Source: JAWOLE01 sp963815655
Lineage (GTDB): Bacteria; Acidobacteriota; Thermoanaerobaculia; UBA5066; Gp7-AA6
NCBI GenBank assembly: GCA_963815655.1
Contig: CAWFHK010000001.1
Location: 3,968,001 to 4,032,000, forward strand
Length of the DNA stretch: 64,000 bases
Direction: 5' to 3'
The translations under genes and the position numbers were made by a program. Position 1 is the first letter of the stretch. Each line of letters starts with the position of its first letter. Under the pieces are notes generated by a model. The model was not told the DNA's origin and ran no database searches. It saw nothing but the letters and a program-made list of their open reading frames with translations. This document shows, in pieces, positions 18,152 to 26,149 of this stretch.

Positions 18152-19091
18152 CGTCGAGGCCGGGATCGCGCCCCGCCAGGCGAAGCTCGTCGCGGCGTTC
18201 GCGGCGGTGTACGTCCTTTGGGGCTCGACGTATCTCGCGATCCGGTTCGGCGTCGAGACGATCCCGCCGTTCCTGATGGCGGGAACGCGGCATCTGAGCG
18301 CCGGGCTGCTCCTCTTCCTCTGGACGCGGCTGCGCGGCGAGCCGCGCCCGGATCGGCGCCACTGGGCAACGGCGTTCTTCCTCGGCGGATTGATGCTCCT
18401 GGGGGGCAACGGTCTCGTGACCTGGGCCGAGCGGCGGGTGCCTTCCGGGCTCGCCGCGCTCATCGTGGCATCGGTGCCGCTCTGGATGGCTCTGCTCGAC
18501 GGCATCCACCGGCGCGCTCGCCCGCGGGCGCACGTGGTTGCCGGGCTGCTCATCGGCCTGGCGGGAATCCTGCTGCTCGTCGCGCCGGGGCGCTTCGCGG
18601 GCAACGGGCGGGTGGACCCGCTCGGCGCCGGCGCGCTCCTGCTGGCGGCTCTCTGCTGGACGGCCGGCTCTCTCTTCTCCCGCCATGCGCGGCTGCCCGA
18701 ATCGGTGCTGACCGCGACGGCGATGCAGATGATCGGCGGAGGAGTCCTCCTCTGGCTCGTCGGGCTTGGCATCGGCGAAGGGTCGCGGCTCGACCTCGCC
18801 GCCGTGTCGCCGCGCTCGATCCTCTCGCTCGGATATCTCATCGTCTTCGGATCGCTCCTCGGCTTCTCCGCCTATGTCTGGCTCCTTCGGGCGACGACGC
18901 CCGCGCGGGTCTCGACCTACGCCTACGTCAACCCCGTGGTGGCGGTCTTTCTGGGATGGGCGTTTGCCGGCGAGGCGGTGACGCTCCGCGTCGCGCTGGC
19001 GGCCATCGCGATCGTCGCTTCCGTGGCGCTTATCATCCGCTACGGCGGCGCGCGGGCGAAGCCGGAGAACCGAAAGGAGGCTGCGGCATGA
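18144..19091 (+). CDS. EamA/DMT family exporter (YedA-like)
   Basis: 315 residues, ten predicted membrane helices in two EamA repeats. Characteristic stretches are VYVLWGSTYLAIRFGVETIPPFLMAG and STYAYVNPVVAVFLGWAFAGE. The start is a GTG at 18144, inside the 3' end of the Lrp gene. The stop overlaps the next ATG as ATGA. Lrp plus EamA pairs commonly concern export of amino acids or related metabolites; the substrate here is unknown. Confidence 0.88.
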   Translation: MRDVEAGIAPRQAKLVAAFAAVYVLWGSTYLAIRFGVETIPPFLMAGTRHLSAGLLLFLWTRLRGEPRPDRRHWATAFFLGGLMLLGGNGLVTWAERRVPSGLAALIVASVPLWMALLDGIHRRARPRAHVVAGLLIGLAGILLLVAPGRFAGNGRVDPLGAGALLLAALCWTAGSLFSRHARLPESVLTATAMQMIGGGVLLWLVGLGIGEGSRLDLAAVSPRSILSLGYLIVFGSLLGFSAYVWLLRATTPARVSTYAYVNPVVAVFLGWAFAGEAVTLRVALAAIAIVASVALIIRYGGARAKPENRKEAAA

Positions 19092-19600
19092 CGAAGCGAA
19101 GAGTGGCACGGAAGGTCGGCGGGATCGCCGTACTCCTCCACGCCCTGGACGAGGCCTACGACAATCAGGCGTGGCACGGGACGGCGCTCAAGGGATCGCA
19201 CCGCGGCGTGACGGCGCGGCAGGCTTCGTGGCGGCCGTCGCCGGGGCGCCACAACATCCGGGAGCTGGTCGTGCACGCGGCGTACTGGAAGAACCTGGCG
19301 CGCCGGCGGCTGACGGGGGAAAAGAACAGGTCCTTCCCGATCGAAGGGAGCAACTGGTTCGTGCGGTCGGGCGCGGACGAGAAGGCGTGGCGCTCCGAGC
19401 GCGACCTCCTCGAGATCGAGCACCGGGCATTGCGCGCCGCCGTCGCGAAGCTGCGCTCGGCGAGCCTGGCGCGACCGCTCCCGGGGACCCGCGGGCGGAC
19501 CGCGCTGCGGGAGGTCGCCGGGGCCGCGTTGCACGACGTCTACCATACGGGGCAGATCCAGCTCATCAAGGCCCTGCTCAGGCAGCGGCGCGTCCCCTGA
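19088..19600 (+). CDS. DinB-family protein
   Basis: 170 residues, four-helix DinB fold: ALDEAYDNQAWHGTALKG, NIRELVVHAAYWKNLARRRL and HDVYHTGQIQLIKALL supply the three His positions expected to bind a metal. Members include thiol-dependent transferases and many proteins of unknown role. The ATG overlaps the exporter stop by four bases; the next gene, another DinB-fold protein, starts 14 bases after its stop. Confidence 0.8.
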   Translation: MTKRRVARKVGGIAVLLHALDEAYDNQAWHGTALKGSHRGVTARQASWRPSPGRHNIRELVVHAAYWKNLARRRLTGEKNRSFPIEGSNWFVRSGADEKAWRSERDLLEIEHRALRAAVAKLRSASLARPLPGTRGRTALREVAGAALHDVYHTGQIQLIKALLRQRRVP

Positions 19601-19614
19601 AAACAGGAGGGATC

Positions 19615-20145
19615 ATGGACCCGCGATACCCGATCGGGCCGTTCGTCAGGGAGAAGGAGCCCCTGAGCGCGGAGCAGCGCCGCCGCTTCCTCGCCGAGAT
19701 CGCCGCCGCGCCCGGGAAGCTCCGCGAGGCGGTCGCCGGCCTGACGGCGGCGCAGCTCGACACGCCCTACCGCCCGGAAGGCTGGACCGTGCGCCAGGTG
19801 GCGCATCACATTCCCGACAGCCACGTCAACGCGTACGTTCGATTCAAGCTCGCCCTGACGGAAGAAGAGCCGGAGCTGAAGGCGTACGAGGAATCGGAGT
19901 GGGCGAAGCTGCCCGACACGGCGGAGACGCCGGTCGAGGTGTCCGTGGCGCTGCTCGATGCCCTCCACCGCCGGTGGGTCGCGCTGCTCGGCGCGCTCGG
20001 CGAGAAGGACTTCCTCCGGACGGCGCGTCACCCGTCCTGGGGCATCGTCACGTTGGACTTCCTTCTCGCGCAGTACGCGTGGCACGGCCGGCATCATGTC
20101 GCGCACATCACCTCGCTACGGGAGAGGGAAGGCTGGACGGCTTGA
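19615..20145 (+). CDS. YfiT/BstA-type DinB-fold metal-dependent protein
   Basis: 176 residues. Opens DPRYPIGPF, then WTVRQVAHHIPDSHVNAYVRFKLALTEEEP and YAWHGRHHVAHI, which match the YfiT/BstA subfamily (thiol S-transferases such as the bacillithiol enzyme, also annotated as metal-dependent hydrolases). His residues in HHIPDSH and HGRHHVAH are the expected metal ligands. A strong AGGAGG precedes the ATG. The stop is overlapped by a TTG start of the next gene. The thiol cofactor, if any, is unknown; this organism also encodes EgtB, which has its own DinB domain. Confidence 0.85.
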   Translation: MDPRYPIGPFVREKEPLSAEQRRRFLAEIAAAPGKLREAVAGLTAAQLDTPYRPEGWTVRQVAHHIPDSHVNAYVRFKLALTEEEPELKAYEESEWAKLPDTAETPVEVSVALLDALHRRWVALLGALGEKDFLRTARHPSWGIVTLDFLLAQYAWHGRHHVAHITSLREREGWTA

Positions 20146-20846
20146 GCCCGCGCCGCCTCATCGATCTCTCGTATCCGATCGAGCCCGGGATGACGACCTA
20201 CCCGGGACTCCCCGCTCCGGTGGTCTCGGAATTTCTCTCGCGCGAGGCCTCGCGCGGGAAGTACGCGCCCGGAACGGCCTTCTCGATCGCGCGGATCGAG
20301 ATGGTGGCGAACACCGGGACATACGTGGACGCGCCGTTCCACCGGTTCGCCGAAGGCCTCGACGTGGGAAGCCTGCCGCTCGAGCGCCTGGCGGACCTGG
20401 ACGGCGTCGTCGTCGATCTGCTCCCTCTCCCGGCGGGAGAGGGCGGGGGTGAGGGGCGGCGCCGCGCGTTCGACGCCGGGCTCCTGGCGGGACGGGACCT
20501 GGAAGGCAAGGCGGTCCTGCTGCGCTCCGGTTGGGACGTTCACTGGCGGACGCCGGCGTACTCCCGGGGCCACCCGTACGTCACCCGCCGGGCCGCCGAG
20601 GCCCTCGCGGCGGCGCGGCCGGCCCTGGTCGGGATCGACTCGCTGAACATCGACGACACGGAGGACGGGACGCGGCCGGCGCACACTCTCCTCCTCGAGG
20701 CCGGCATCCCGATCGCCGAGCATCTCTGCAACCTCGCGGACCTGCCGCTCGAAGGATTCCGTTTTCACTGCGCTCCGGCGCCGTTTCACGGCGTCGGCAG
20801 CTTCCCCGTCCGCGCCTATGCGGTGGTCGAATCGGGCGCCCGATGA
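20142..20846 (+). CDS. Cyclase/kynurenine formamidase family hydrolase carrying a repeat insert
   Basis: 234 residues. Recognisable as the cyclase (arylformamidase-like) family from LIDLSYPIEPGMTTYPG, GTYVDAPFHRFAEG, VGIDSLNIDD and the C-terminal HCAPAPFHGVGSFPVRAYAVV. The usual HxGTHxDxPxH motif reads NTGTYVDAPFH, so the first two His are Asn and Tyr; this subtype may bind metal differently. Residues encoded by 20423-20458 (Leu-Pro-Leu-Pro-Ala-Gly-Glu-Gly then Gly/Glu) are an in-frame palindromic repeat element seen again at 24.9 kb. Start is a TTG overlapping the previous stop (TTGA); the stop overlaps the next ATG. Confidence 0.78.
   Translation: MSPRRLIDLSYPIEPGMTTYPGLPAPVVSEFLSREASRGKYAPGTAFSIARIEMVANTGTYVDAPFHRFAEGLDVGSLPLERLADLDGVVVDLLPLPAGEGGGEGRRRAFDAGLLAGRDLEGKAVLLRSGWDVHWRTPAYSRGHPYVTRRAAEALAAARPALVGIDSLNIDDTEDGTRPAHTLLLEAGIPIAEHLCNLADLPLEGFRFHCAPAPFHGVGSFPVRAYAVVESGAR
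20423..20458. repeat. 36-base palindromic element, copy in cyclase gene
   Basis: Begins CCCTCTCCCGGCGGGAGAGG (self-complementary core) and continues with a G-rich GGGTGAGGGGCG tail. It is nearly identical to 24901-24936. Here it lies inside a coding region and keeps the frame. Confidence 0.85.
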
Positions 20847-21280
20847 CCTCGATGAGGCTCCTCGTCCTCTCCGTCGTGGTCATCGTCGCGTCCAACGTGC
20901 TCTACCACGTCTCGCAGAAGTCCATCCCGGCCGGCGTGCACCCCCTGCTCTCGGTCGCCGTGACCTACGCGGTGGCCCTCCTGGTCACGCTCGCCCTGTG
21001 GCCACTTTCTCCCGGCGGGGCTCCGAAGCTCTCGGGGCTCGCGCAGCTGAACTGGGCCACGCTCGGCGTCGCGGTCTCGGCCGTCGGGATCGAGATCGGG
21101 TTTCTCCTCGCCTACCGCGCCGGCTGGAACATCAACATCGGCTCGATGATCGTCAGCGTCGCCGTCGCGCTGCTGCTCATCCCGACGGGAGCGCTCCTCT
21201 TCCACGAGCGGCTGTCGGCGGCGAACGTCGCCGGGATCGTGCTGTGCCTGGCGGGGCTCGTGCTCGTGATGCTGCGCTGA
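20843..21280 (+). CDS. Small EamA-like four-helix membrane protein
   Basis: 145 residues with four membrane helices and the half-EamA look: VVIVASNVLYHVSQKSIPAG, LNWATLGVAVSAVGIEIGFLLAY, GSMIVSVAVALLLIPTGALLFHERLSAANVAGIVLCLAG. Such single-domain proteins act as dimers. The ATG overlaps the cyclase stop (ATGA), making this the fifth gene of a tightly packed run. Substrate unknown. Confidence 0.75.
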   Translation: MTSMRLLVLSVVVIVASNVLYHVSQKSIPAGVHPLLSVAVTYAVALLVTLALWPLSPGGAPKLSGLAQLNWATLGVAVSAVGIEIGFLLAYRAGWNINIGSMIVSVAVALLLIPTGALLFHERLSAANVAGIVLCLAGLVLVMLR

Positions 21281-21330
21281 CGAGCCGCCGGCGATCAGGC
21301 GGCGGCGATCCGGGTCGAACGGGAAGAAGC

Positions 21331-21347
21331 GAGAGCCGGGAGCTCTC
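21331..21347. terminator. Candidate bidirectional terminator hairpin
   Basis: GAGAGC-CGGGA-GCTCTC between two converging genes. The stem is only six base pairs and there is no T-run, so it is weak. Confidence 0.3.
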
Positions 21348-21851
21348 TCAGAGGCACTTGAAGACGCGCCCGGCGACTCCGAGAGTCAGCTCGAACGGGC
21401 CGAAGGATTGCCCGGTGTCCGTCTCCGTCACGGTGAAGCTCATCGTCTTTCCCGACACCGTGCCCGTGTAGCGCGCGGGATGCGTGACGGGGTCCCCTTC
21501 GTGGACCGGCCCGGGGGTCTCGGGGATGTGGGTGCCCACGAGATCGAATTTCCCGTTCGCGTCCGTGACGAACGGCTGATCGATCGTCCCGTGCGCGCAG
21601 GAGTAGGAGAGGATGGCGCTCGCGGCGCCGACCGTGATCGTCAGGTTCTGGCCTCCCCACGTCCCGATCATGCCGTCGACGGAGACCTCCCGCGCCGGAA
21701 GAGAACGGGGAGCCGGCCGGCCGGCGGAAGAAACCGCCTGCGGCGAGGCGGAGCCGCTCTCCATCGAAACCGGCTGCGTGGGGGAGGAGTCGCTGCAGGC
21801 GAGGGGAAGCGCCAGGACCGTGAGCAGAGCGAAGAACCTGCGAAAACCCAT
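21348..21851 (-). CDS. Lipoprotein of a small secreted Cys-ended family
   Basis: 167 residues. Signal peptide MGFRRFFALLTVLALPLAC with a lipobox LPLAC, so it should be lipid-anchored. After a Ser/Pro-rich linker comes a beta-rich domain: GMIGTWGGQNLTITVGAASAILSYSCAHGTIDQPFVTDANGKFDL and a C-terminus GVAGRVFKCL. The same domain (CAHGTID, D-x-D/N-G-[KR]-FD, ARYTG.VSG.TM, ending KCL) recurs in the protein at 62741-63166, so they are paralogues. The start at 21851 gives the clean signal peptide. Function unknown. Confidence 0.75.
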   Translation of the reverse strand: MGFRRFFALLTVLALPLACSDSSPTQPVSMESGSASPQAVSSAGRPAPRSLPAREVSVDGMIGTWGGQNLTITVGAASAILSYSCAHGTIDQPFVTDANGKFDLVGTHIPETPGPVHEGDPVTHPARYTGTVSGKTMSFTVTETDTGQSFGPFELTLGVAGRVFKCL

Positions 21852-21995
21852 AACACGCTCCGAGAATCGGAATCCTAACACACGGGGAACGGCCCCCGTC
21901 AACGCGCAATCCGCATACAATCGCCTCGGTCTTCAACGGCCCGGGGCGAGGTCAACCATTCGCTGAACATTCCTATTCCCGCAACTGCAAACCGG

Positions 21996-23264
21996 ATGCC
22001 CAGAGCCATCCTCGCCTCGATTGCCGCTCTCCTCCTCGCGGTGGCCGCCCGCGTCCGGCTCCCGGAGGAGCCCGGGGGCCTTCCGGCGGCGCCCGACATC
22101 GCGCTCGTCCCGCTCGCATCCGGGATCGGGCCGATCACGGCGATCGCGAACGCGGGGGACGCGCGCCTTTTCCTGACCGTGCAGACGGGGGAAGTGCTGA
22201 TCTTCAGCGGCGGGCAGGTCCAGCCGGCGGCGTTTCTCGACCTGTCGCCGCTCGTCTCCTGCTGCGGCGAGCGCGGCCTCCTCGGCCTCGCGTTCCATCC
22301 GCATTACGCCGCAAATCGCTTCCTCTTCGTCGACTACACCGACGCCGCCGGCAATACGGTCATCGCGCGCTATCAGGCCTTCGCGGGAAACGCCGACCAG
22401 GCCGATCCGGCGAGCGGCGTCGTCCTCCTGACGATCCCGCAGCCCTTCAGCAACCACAACGGAGGCCAGCTCCAGTTCGGGCCGGACGGCGACCTCTACA
22501 TCGGCACCGGGGACGGCGGCTCGGCCAACGACCCGATGTGCAACGGCCAGCGGCAGGACACGCTGCTCGGCAAGCTCCTGAGGATCGACGTGGACCAGAA
22601 CGCGGGAACGGCTCCCTTCTTCGGCATTCCGCCCTCCAACCCGTTCGCGGCGGCCGGTCCTCCCGCCGACAGGATCTGGGCCCTGGGACTGCGCAACCCC
22701 TGGCGTTTCTCCTTCGACCGCGCGACCGGAGACCTCTTCGTCGCCGATGTCGGGCAAAGCGCCCGCGAGGAGATTGACTTTCAGCCGCGCGCGAGCGCCG
22801 GAGGCGAGAACTACGGCTGGAAGATCATGGAAGGAACGCTCTGCGGGGCGGGCGGCAGCTCCGGATGCCCCGCCGGTCTCCCCGCGTGCCACTCCCCGAC
22901 CTTCAAGGCGCCTCTCTACGAGTACGGCCACGAAGGGAGCGGCGGCTGCACCGGCACGGTCATCGGAGGGTACGTCTATCGCGGCGCGGCCTATCCGGCG
23001 CTCGACGGCGTTTACTTCTACGGCGACTACTGTTTCGGCCGGCTCTTCGGGAACGGCCAGGTGCTGACACCCGCCGCGCCGCAGTTGACGACCTTCGGCG
23101 AGGATGCCGCGGGAGAGATCTACCTCGGCACGGAAGACGGGAGGCTCTCCCGGATCGCGTCCGCAGTCGTCGCGACGCCGACCCCGATTCCTCCGCGCCT
23201 GTCGCCCGACCGGTCTCTTCCCCCGAGGCCGCCGCCCCGCGTCCTCACGCGCCCGCCGGATTGA
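21996..23264 (+). CDS. Secreted PQQ-dependent sugar dehydrogenase (GSDH/sorbosone family)
   Basis: 422 residues with an N-terminal signal peptide (MPRAILASIAALLLAVAA). Six-bladed propeller signatures: GERGLLGLAFHPHY, NHNGGQLQFGPDGDLYIGTGDGG, GKLLRIDVDQN, WALGLRNPWRFSFDRATGDLFVADVGQ and ENYGWKIMEG. Expected to oxidise aldose-type sugars in the periplasm using PQQ. The C-terminus has a Pro-rich tail of about 35 residues. No PQQ biosynthesis genes are in the window. It converges with the ABC permease gene. Confidence 0.88.
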   Translation: MPRAILASIAALLLAVAARVRLPEEPGGLPAAPDIALVPLASGIGPITAIANAGDARLFLTVQTGEVLIFSGGQVQPAAFLDLSPLVSCCGERGLLGLAFHPHYAANRFLFVDYTDAAGNTVIARYQAFAGNADQADPASGVVLLTIPQPFSNHNGGQLQFGPDGDLYIGTGDGGSANDPMCNGQRQDTLLGKLLRIDVDQNAGTAPFFGIPPSNPFAAAGPPADRIWALGLRNPWRFSFDRATGDLFVADVGQSAREEIDFQPRASAGGENYGWKIMEGTLCGAGGSSGCPAGLPACHSPTFKAPLYEYGHEGSGGCTGTVIGGYVYRGAAYPALDGVYFYGDYCFGRLFGNGQVLTPAAPQLTTFGEDAAGEIYLGTEDGRLSRIASAVVATPTPIPPRLSPDRSLPPRPPPRVLTRPPD

Positions 23265-23273
23265 TGTCCCGGC

Positions 23274-24956
23274 TCATTGCTGCGCCGCCCGCCGTCCCCA
23301 GGAGAGAAACGCGGCGGCGGAGAGCGCGGCGAGGAGCACCCCGTACGCCGCGGCGGCGCCGGTGTCCTGCATCCGCAGCGAGGAGAGGATCTCGATGGAA
23401 ATCGGCCGCGTGTCGAAGGTGTAGAGGACGATCGAGACGACGAAATCGCCGAGAGACGTCAGGAACGCGAGAGACGCCCCGGCGAGAAGGGCCGGCGCGA
23501 GGAGCGGAACCGTGATCCGGGCCAGGCGCCTCCAGGGCGGGGCGCCGAGGGAGGCGCCTGCCTCATCCAGGGACCGGTCGAGCTGCCGCAGGCCGGCGAA
23601 GGCCGCCCGCCCGGTCAGCGGCAGGTTCCTCACGAGATAGCCGAGAGGCAGGATCGCCGCCGTGCCGACGAGCACGAAGCGCCCCGCCCAGGGAGCGTGC
23701 CGGGAGAAGGTCGCCGCCAGGGCCACGGCGAAGACGGTCCCCGGAAGCGCCCACGGCACCGAGACGAGCGACTCGAGCGCTCCGCGCCAGCGCGTCCGCC
23801 TGGCGACGGCGAGCCACGCCGCGAAAAACCCGAGGAGAAGCGCGCCCGCGGTCGAGACGACGGCCATCCAGAGGGAGTTCACGATCGGCCGCAGGCGTTC
23901 CGTCTGCGAGAAGACCGAGGCCCAGTTGGAGAAGTTCAGGACGGGCGGCCACGGCTCGATCGTCCACGTCCCGGGGGGCACGAACGAGACGAGGAGAAGC
24001 GTGGCGTGCGGAAGCAGGAGGAAGAGGGCCAGCAGCCACGCCAGCACGGCCACGAGCGCCCCGCGCCGCAGCCGGCGCCGCGAAGGCGGCGTGCCGCGGA
24101 TCGCACCGGCCACCTCCCGGCGTTTCTCCGCCCGCTGCAGGAAAAAGAGTCCGAGCAGGGCGACAGCCGCGAGCGTCGTCGTCTCGACCATCGCCATCTC
24201 GTTGTCGCCGTTCAATCGCGAGAAAACGATCTGCGTCGTCATGACGCGGAACGTCCCGCCGAAGAGATACGGCGCCGAGAAGGACGAGAGCGACGTCATG
24301 AAGGTCAGGAGCGCTCCGCCGGCGAGCGCGGGCGCCAGAAGCGGCAGCGTCACCCGGGCCAGGATGCGCCCGGGCCCCGCTCCCAGGGCCGCGGCCGCCT
24401 CCAGGTACGCGGCATCCAGACGAGCCAGCCCGGCCCGCGTGAAGAGATAGAAATAGACGTACATCGAATAGGCGTGGACGAGCAGGACGGCTCCGGGGCC
24501 GGAGAGACGCCAGGGCGGCTCTCTGGATCCCGTCACGGCCTGGACGGCCCGCGCGAAAAACCCGCTCTCTCCGTAGAGGAAGAGAAACGCGACGACGCCG
24601 ACGAGCGGAGGCAGGACGACCGGCAGCGCGATCAGCGTCCCGAGCGCGCGCCGCCCCGGGAAGTCCGCCCGCTCGAAGAGGAACGCCAGCGGAATGCCGA
24701 TCGCCGCCGAGAGCGCGACCGTCGCGAGCGAGATCCAGAGAGTCGCCCAGAGCGCCTGCCACTCGTCGGGCCGGCGAAAGAACTCGGCGAAGTAGCGCAG
24801 GCTCCACCCCGGCGCCGCGAGCGCCTCCCGAAACGTCAGCAGGAGCGGATAGCAGACGAGCCACGCCAGGAGCAGCGTCAGGATCGCGGCCGGTATTCTT
24901 CCCTCTCCCGGCGGGAGAGGGGCAGGGTGAGGGGCGCCCCTGCGCCGTCCGATCAA
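23274..24956 (-). CDS. Iron(III)-type ABC transporter permease (fused, two domains)
   Basis: 560 residues, about twelve membrane helices in two tandem permease halves, as in FbpB-type importers. Each half has an EAA loop: EAAAALGAGPGRILARVTLPLLAP and EAGASLGAPPWRRLARITVPLLAP. The start is taken as TTG 24956, which overlaps the ATPase stop as TTGA. The first 20 residues (Gly-Ala-Pro-His-Pro-Ala-Pro-Leu-Pro-Pro-Gly-Glu-Gly-Arg) are translated from the 36-base palindromic element, so the true start could be further downstream. Confidence 0.88.
   Translation of the reverse strand: MIGRRRGAPHPAPLPPGEGRIPAAILTLLLAWLVCYPLLLTFREALAAPGWSLRYFAEFFRRPDEWQALWATLWISLATVALSAAIGIPLAFLFERADFPGRRALGTLIALPVVLPPLVGVVAFLFLYGESGFFARAVQAVTGSREPPWRLSGPGAVLLVHAYSMYVYFYLFTRAGLARLDAAYLEAAAALGAGPGRILARVTLPLLAPALAGGALLTFMTSLSSFSAPYLFGGTFRVMTTQIVFSRLNGDNEMAMVETTTLAAVALLGLFFLQRAEKRREVAGAIRGTPPSRRRLRRGALVAVLAWLLALFLLLPHATLLLVSFVPPGTWTIEPWPPVLNFSNWASVFSQTERLRPIVNSLWMAVVSTAGALLLGFFAAWLAVARRTRWRGALESLVSVPWALPGTVFAVALAATFSRHAPWAGRFVLVGTAAILPLGYLVRNLPLTGRAAFAGLRQLDRSLDEAGASLGAPPWRRLARITVPLLAPALLAGASLAFLTSLGDFVVSIVLYTFDTRPISIEILSSLRMQDTGAAAAYGVLLAALSAAAFLSWGRRAAQQ
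24901..24936. repeat. 36-base palindromic element, copy at the permease 5' end
   Basis: Same element as at 20423-20458 (self-complementary CCTCTCCCGGCGGGAGAGG core with a GGGTGAGGGGCG tail). Relative to the host gene it is read from the opposite strand. Confidence 0.85.
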
Positions 24957-26044
24957 CTTCTTTCCCTCGAAAAAACTCGGGCCGGCTGCCCCGCCGGGTC
25001 CGGCGCCACGAACACCTTCTCCCCGGGACGCGATGCCTCCGGCGCCGCCAGCACCTCGACGCTCTCTCCGGCGTCGAGCGCTACGTCGAAGGACGCCGTG
25101 CGGCCCGCGTACCGGCGCCCTGTCACCTCCCCGGCGAGTGCGTCCGGCCCCGGAGCGCCGACGATCCTCAGTCCTTCCGGCCGGACCACGAGATCCACCG
25201 CCGCGCCGTCCGGCAGGCCCTCGCCCCCGGCGGCGCGCCACACCGGCCCCGCCGCCAGCCGGACACTTCCCGCCGCCCAGGTGCCGGCGAGAACGCTCGA
25301 GCGCCCGATGAATGTCGCGACGAATCGGCTCGCGGGCTCCTCGTAGAGCGCCTCCGGCGGGCCGACCTGCTCGAGCCTCCCCGAGTTGATGACCGCCACC
25401 CGGTCGCCGAGGTCGAAGGCTTCCTCCTGCTCGTGCGTGACGAAGAGCGTCGTGATCCCGACGCGCCGGATGATGCGCTTCAGCTCTCGCCGCGTCCGCT
25501 CGCGCAGGGTCGGATCGAGGTTGGAGAGCGGCTCGTCGAGCAGAAGGACGCGCGGCTGCGGCGCGAGCGCGCGCGCCACCGCGACGCGCTGCTGCTGGCC
25601 GCCGGAGATCTCACCGATGCGCCGCCGCTCGAACCCGGCCAGCTCCACGGCGGCGAGCGCCTCGGCGACGCGGCGCTCGACGTCCGCCCGCGGCATCCGC
25701 CGCGCCTCCAGGCCGAAGGCGACGTTCTCTCCGACGCTCATGTGCGGAAAGAGCGCGTAGTGCTGAAAGACCATCCCGAACCGCCGCTTCTCCGGGGGGA
25801 GCCGCGTCACGTCCTCGTCCTCGACGCGCACGCTGCCGGAGTCGGGAGTCTCGAACCCCGCGACGAGTCTCAACACTGTCGTTTTGCCGCTCCCGGACGG
25901 CCCGAGCAGCGCCACGATCTCGCTGCGGCCGACCGCAAGGGAGAAATCGGCCGTCACGTGCAGTTGGCCGAAATGCTTGTCGAGCCGATCGAGAACCAGA
26001 AATTGCGAATTGTGAGTTGTGAGTTGTGAATGGGGCGGAATCAT
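24953..26044 (-). CDS. Iron(III)-type ABC transporter ATP-binding protein
   Basis: 363 residues. Walker A GPSGSGKTT, Q-loop FQHYALFPHMSVGEN, signature SGGQQQRVAVARAL, Walker B RVLLLDEPLSNLDP, H-loop TLFVTHEQEEAF, then a TOBE domain at about 240-355. It energises the adjacent permease and binding protein. The N-terminal residues HSQLTTHNSQF are encoded by one arm of heptamer locus C, ahead of the conserved start of the domain (VLDRLDKHFG), so the N-terminus is repeat-derived or the real start is a non-standard codon. Confidence 0.92.
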   Translation of the reverse strand: MIPPHSQLTTHNSQFLVLDRLDKHFGQLHVTADFSLAVGRSEIVALLGPSGSGKTTVLRLVAGFETPDSGSVRVEDEDVTRLPPEKRRFGMVFQHYALFPHMSVGENVAFGLEARRMPRADVERRVAEALAAVELAGFERRRIGEISGGQQQRVAVARALAPQPRVLLLDEPLSNLDPTLRERTRRELKRIIRRVGITTLFVTHEQEEAFDLGDRVAVINSGRLEQVGPPEALYEEPASRFVATFIGRSSVLAGTWAAGSVRLAAGPVWRAAGGEGLPDGAAVDLVVRPEGLRIVGAPGPDALAGEVTGRRYAGRTASFDVALDAGESVEVLAAPEASRPGEKVFVAPDPAGQPARVFSRERS

Positions 26045-26149
26045 CGGGTCTCTTGCCTATCTCAAGTTCATCAGTCCGGAGCCGCGAGTTGGAGAGCGGC
26101 GGGCTGGCTTTTTCGCTTGTTCACAATTCACAATTCGCAATTCACGATT
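26001..26149. repeat. Heptamer repeat hairpin locus C
   Basis: Left arm 26001-26028: AATTGCG, AATTGTG, AGTTGTG, AGTTGTG. Right arm 26122-26149: CACAATT, CACAATT, CGCAATT, CACGATT. Four units each side, spacer 93 bases. The left arm lies in the 5' end of the ATPase gene and the right arm overlaps the stop of the binding-protein gene, both on the minus strand. Confidence 0.85.
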
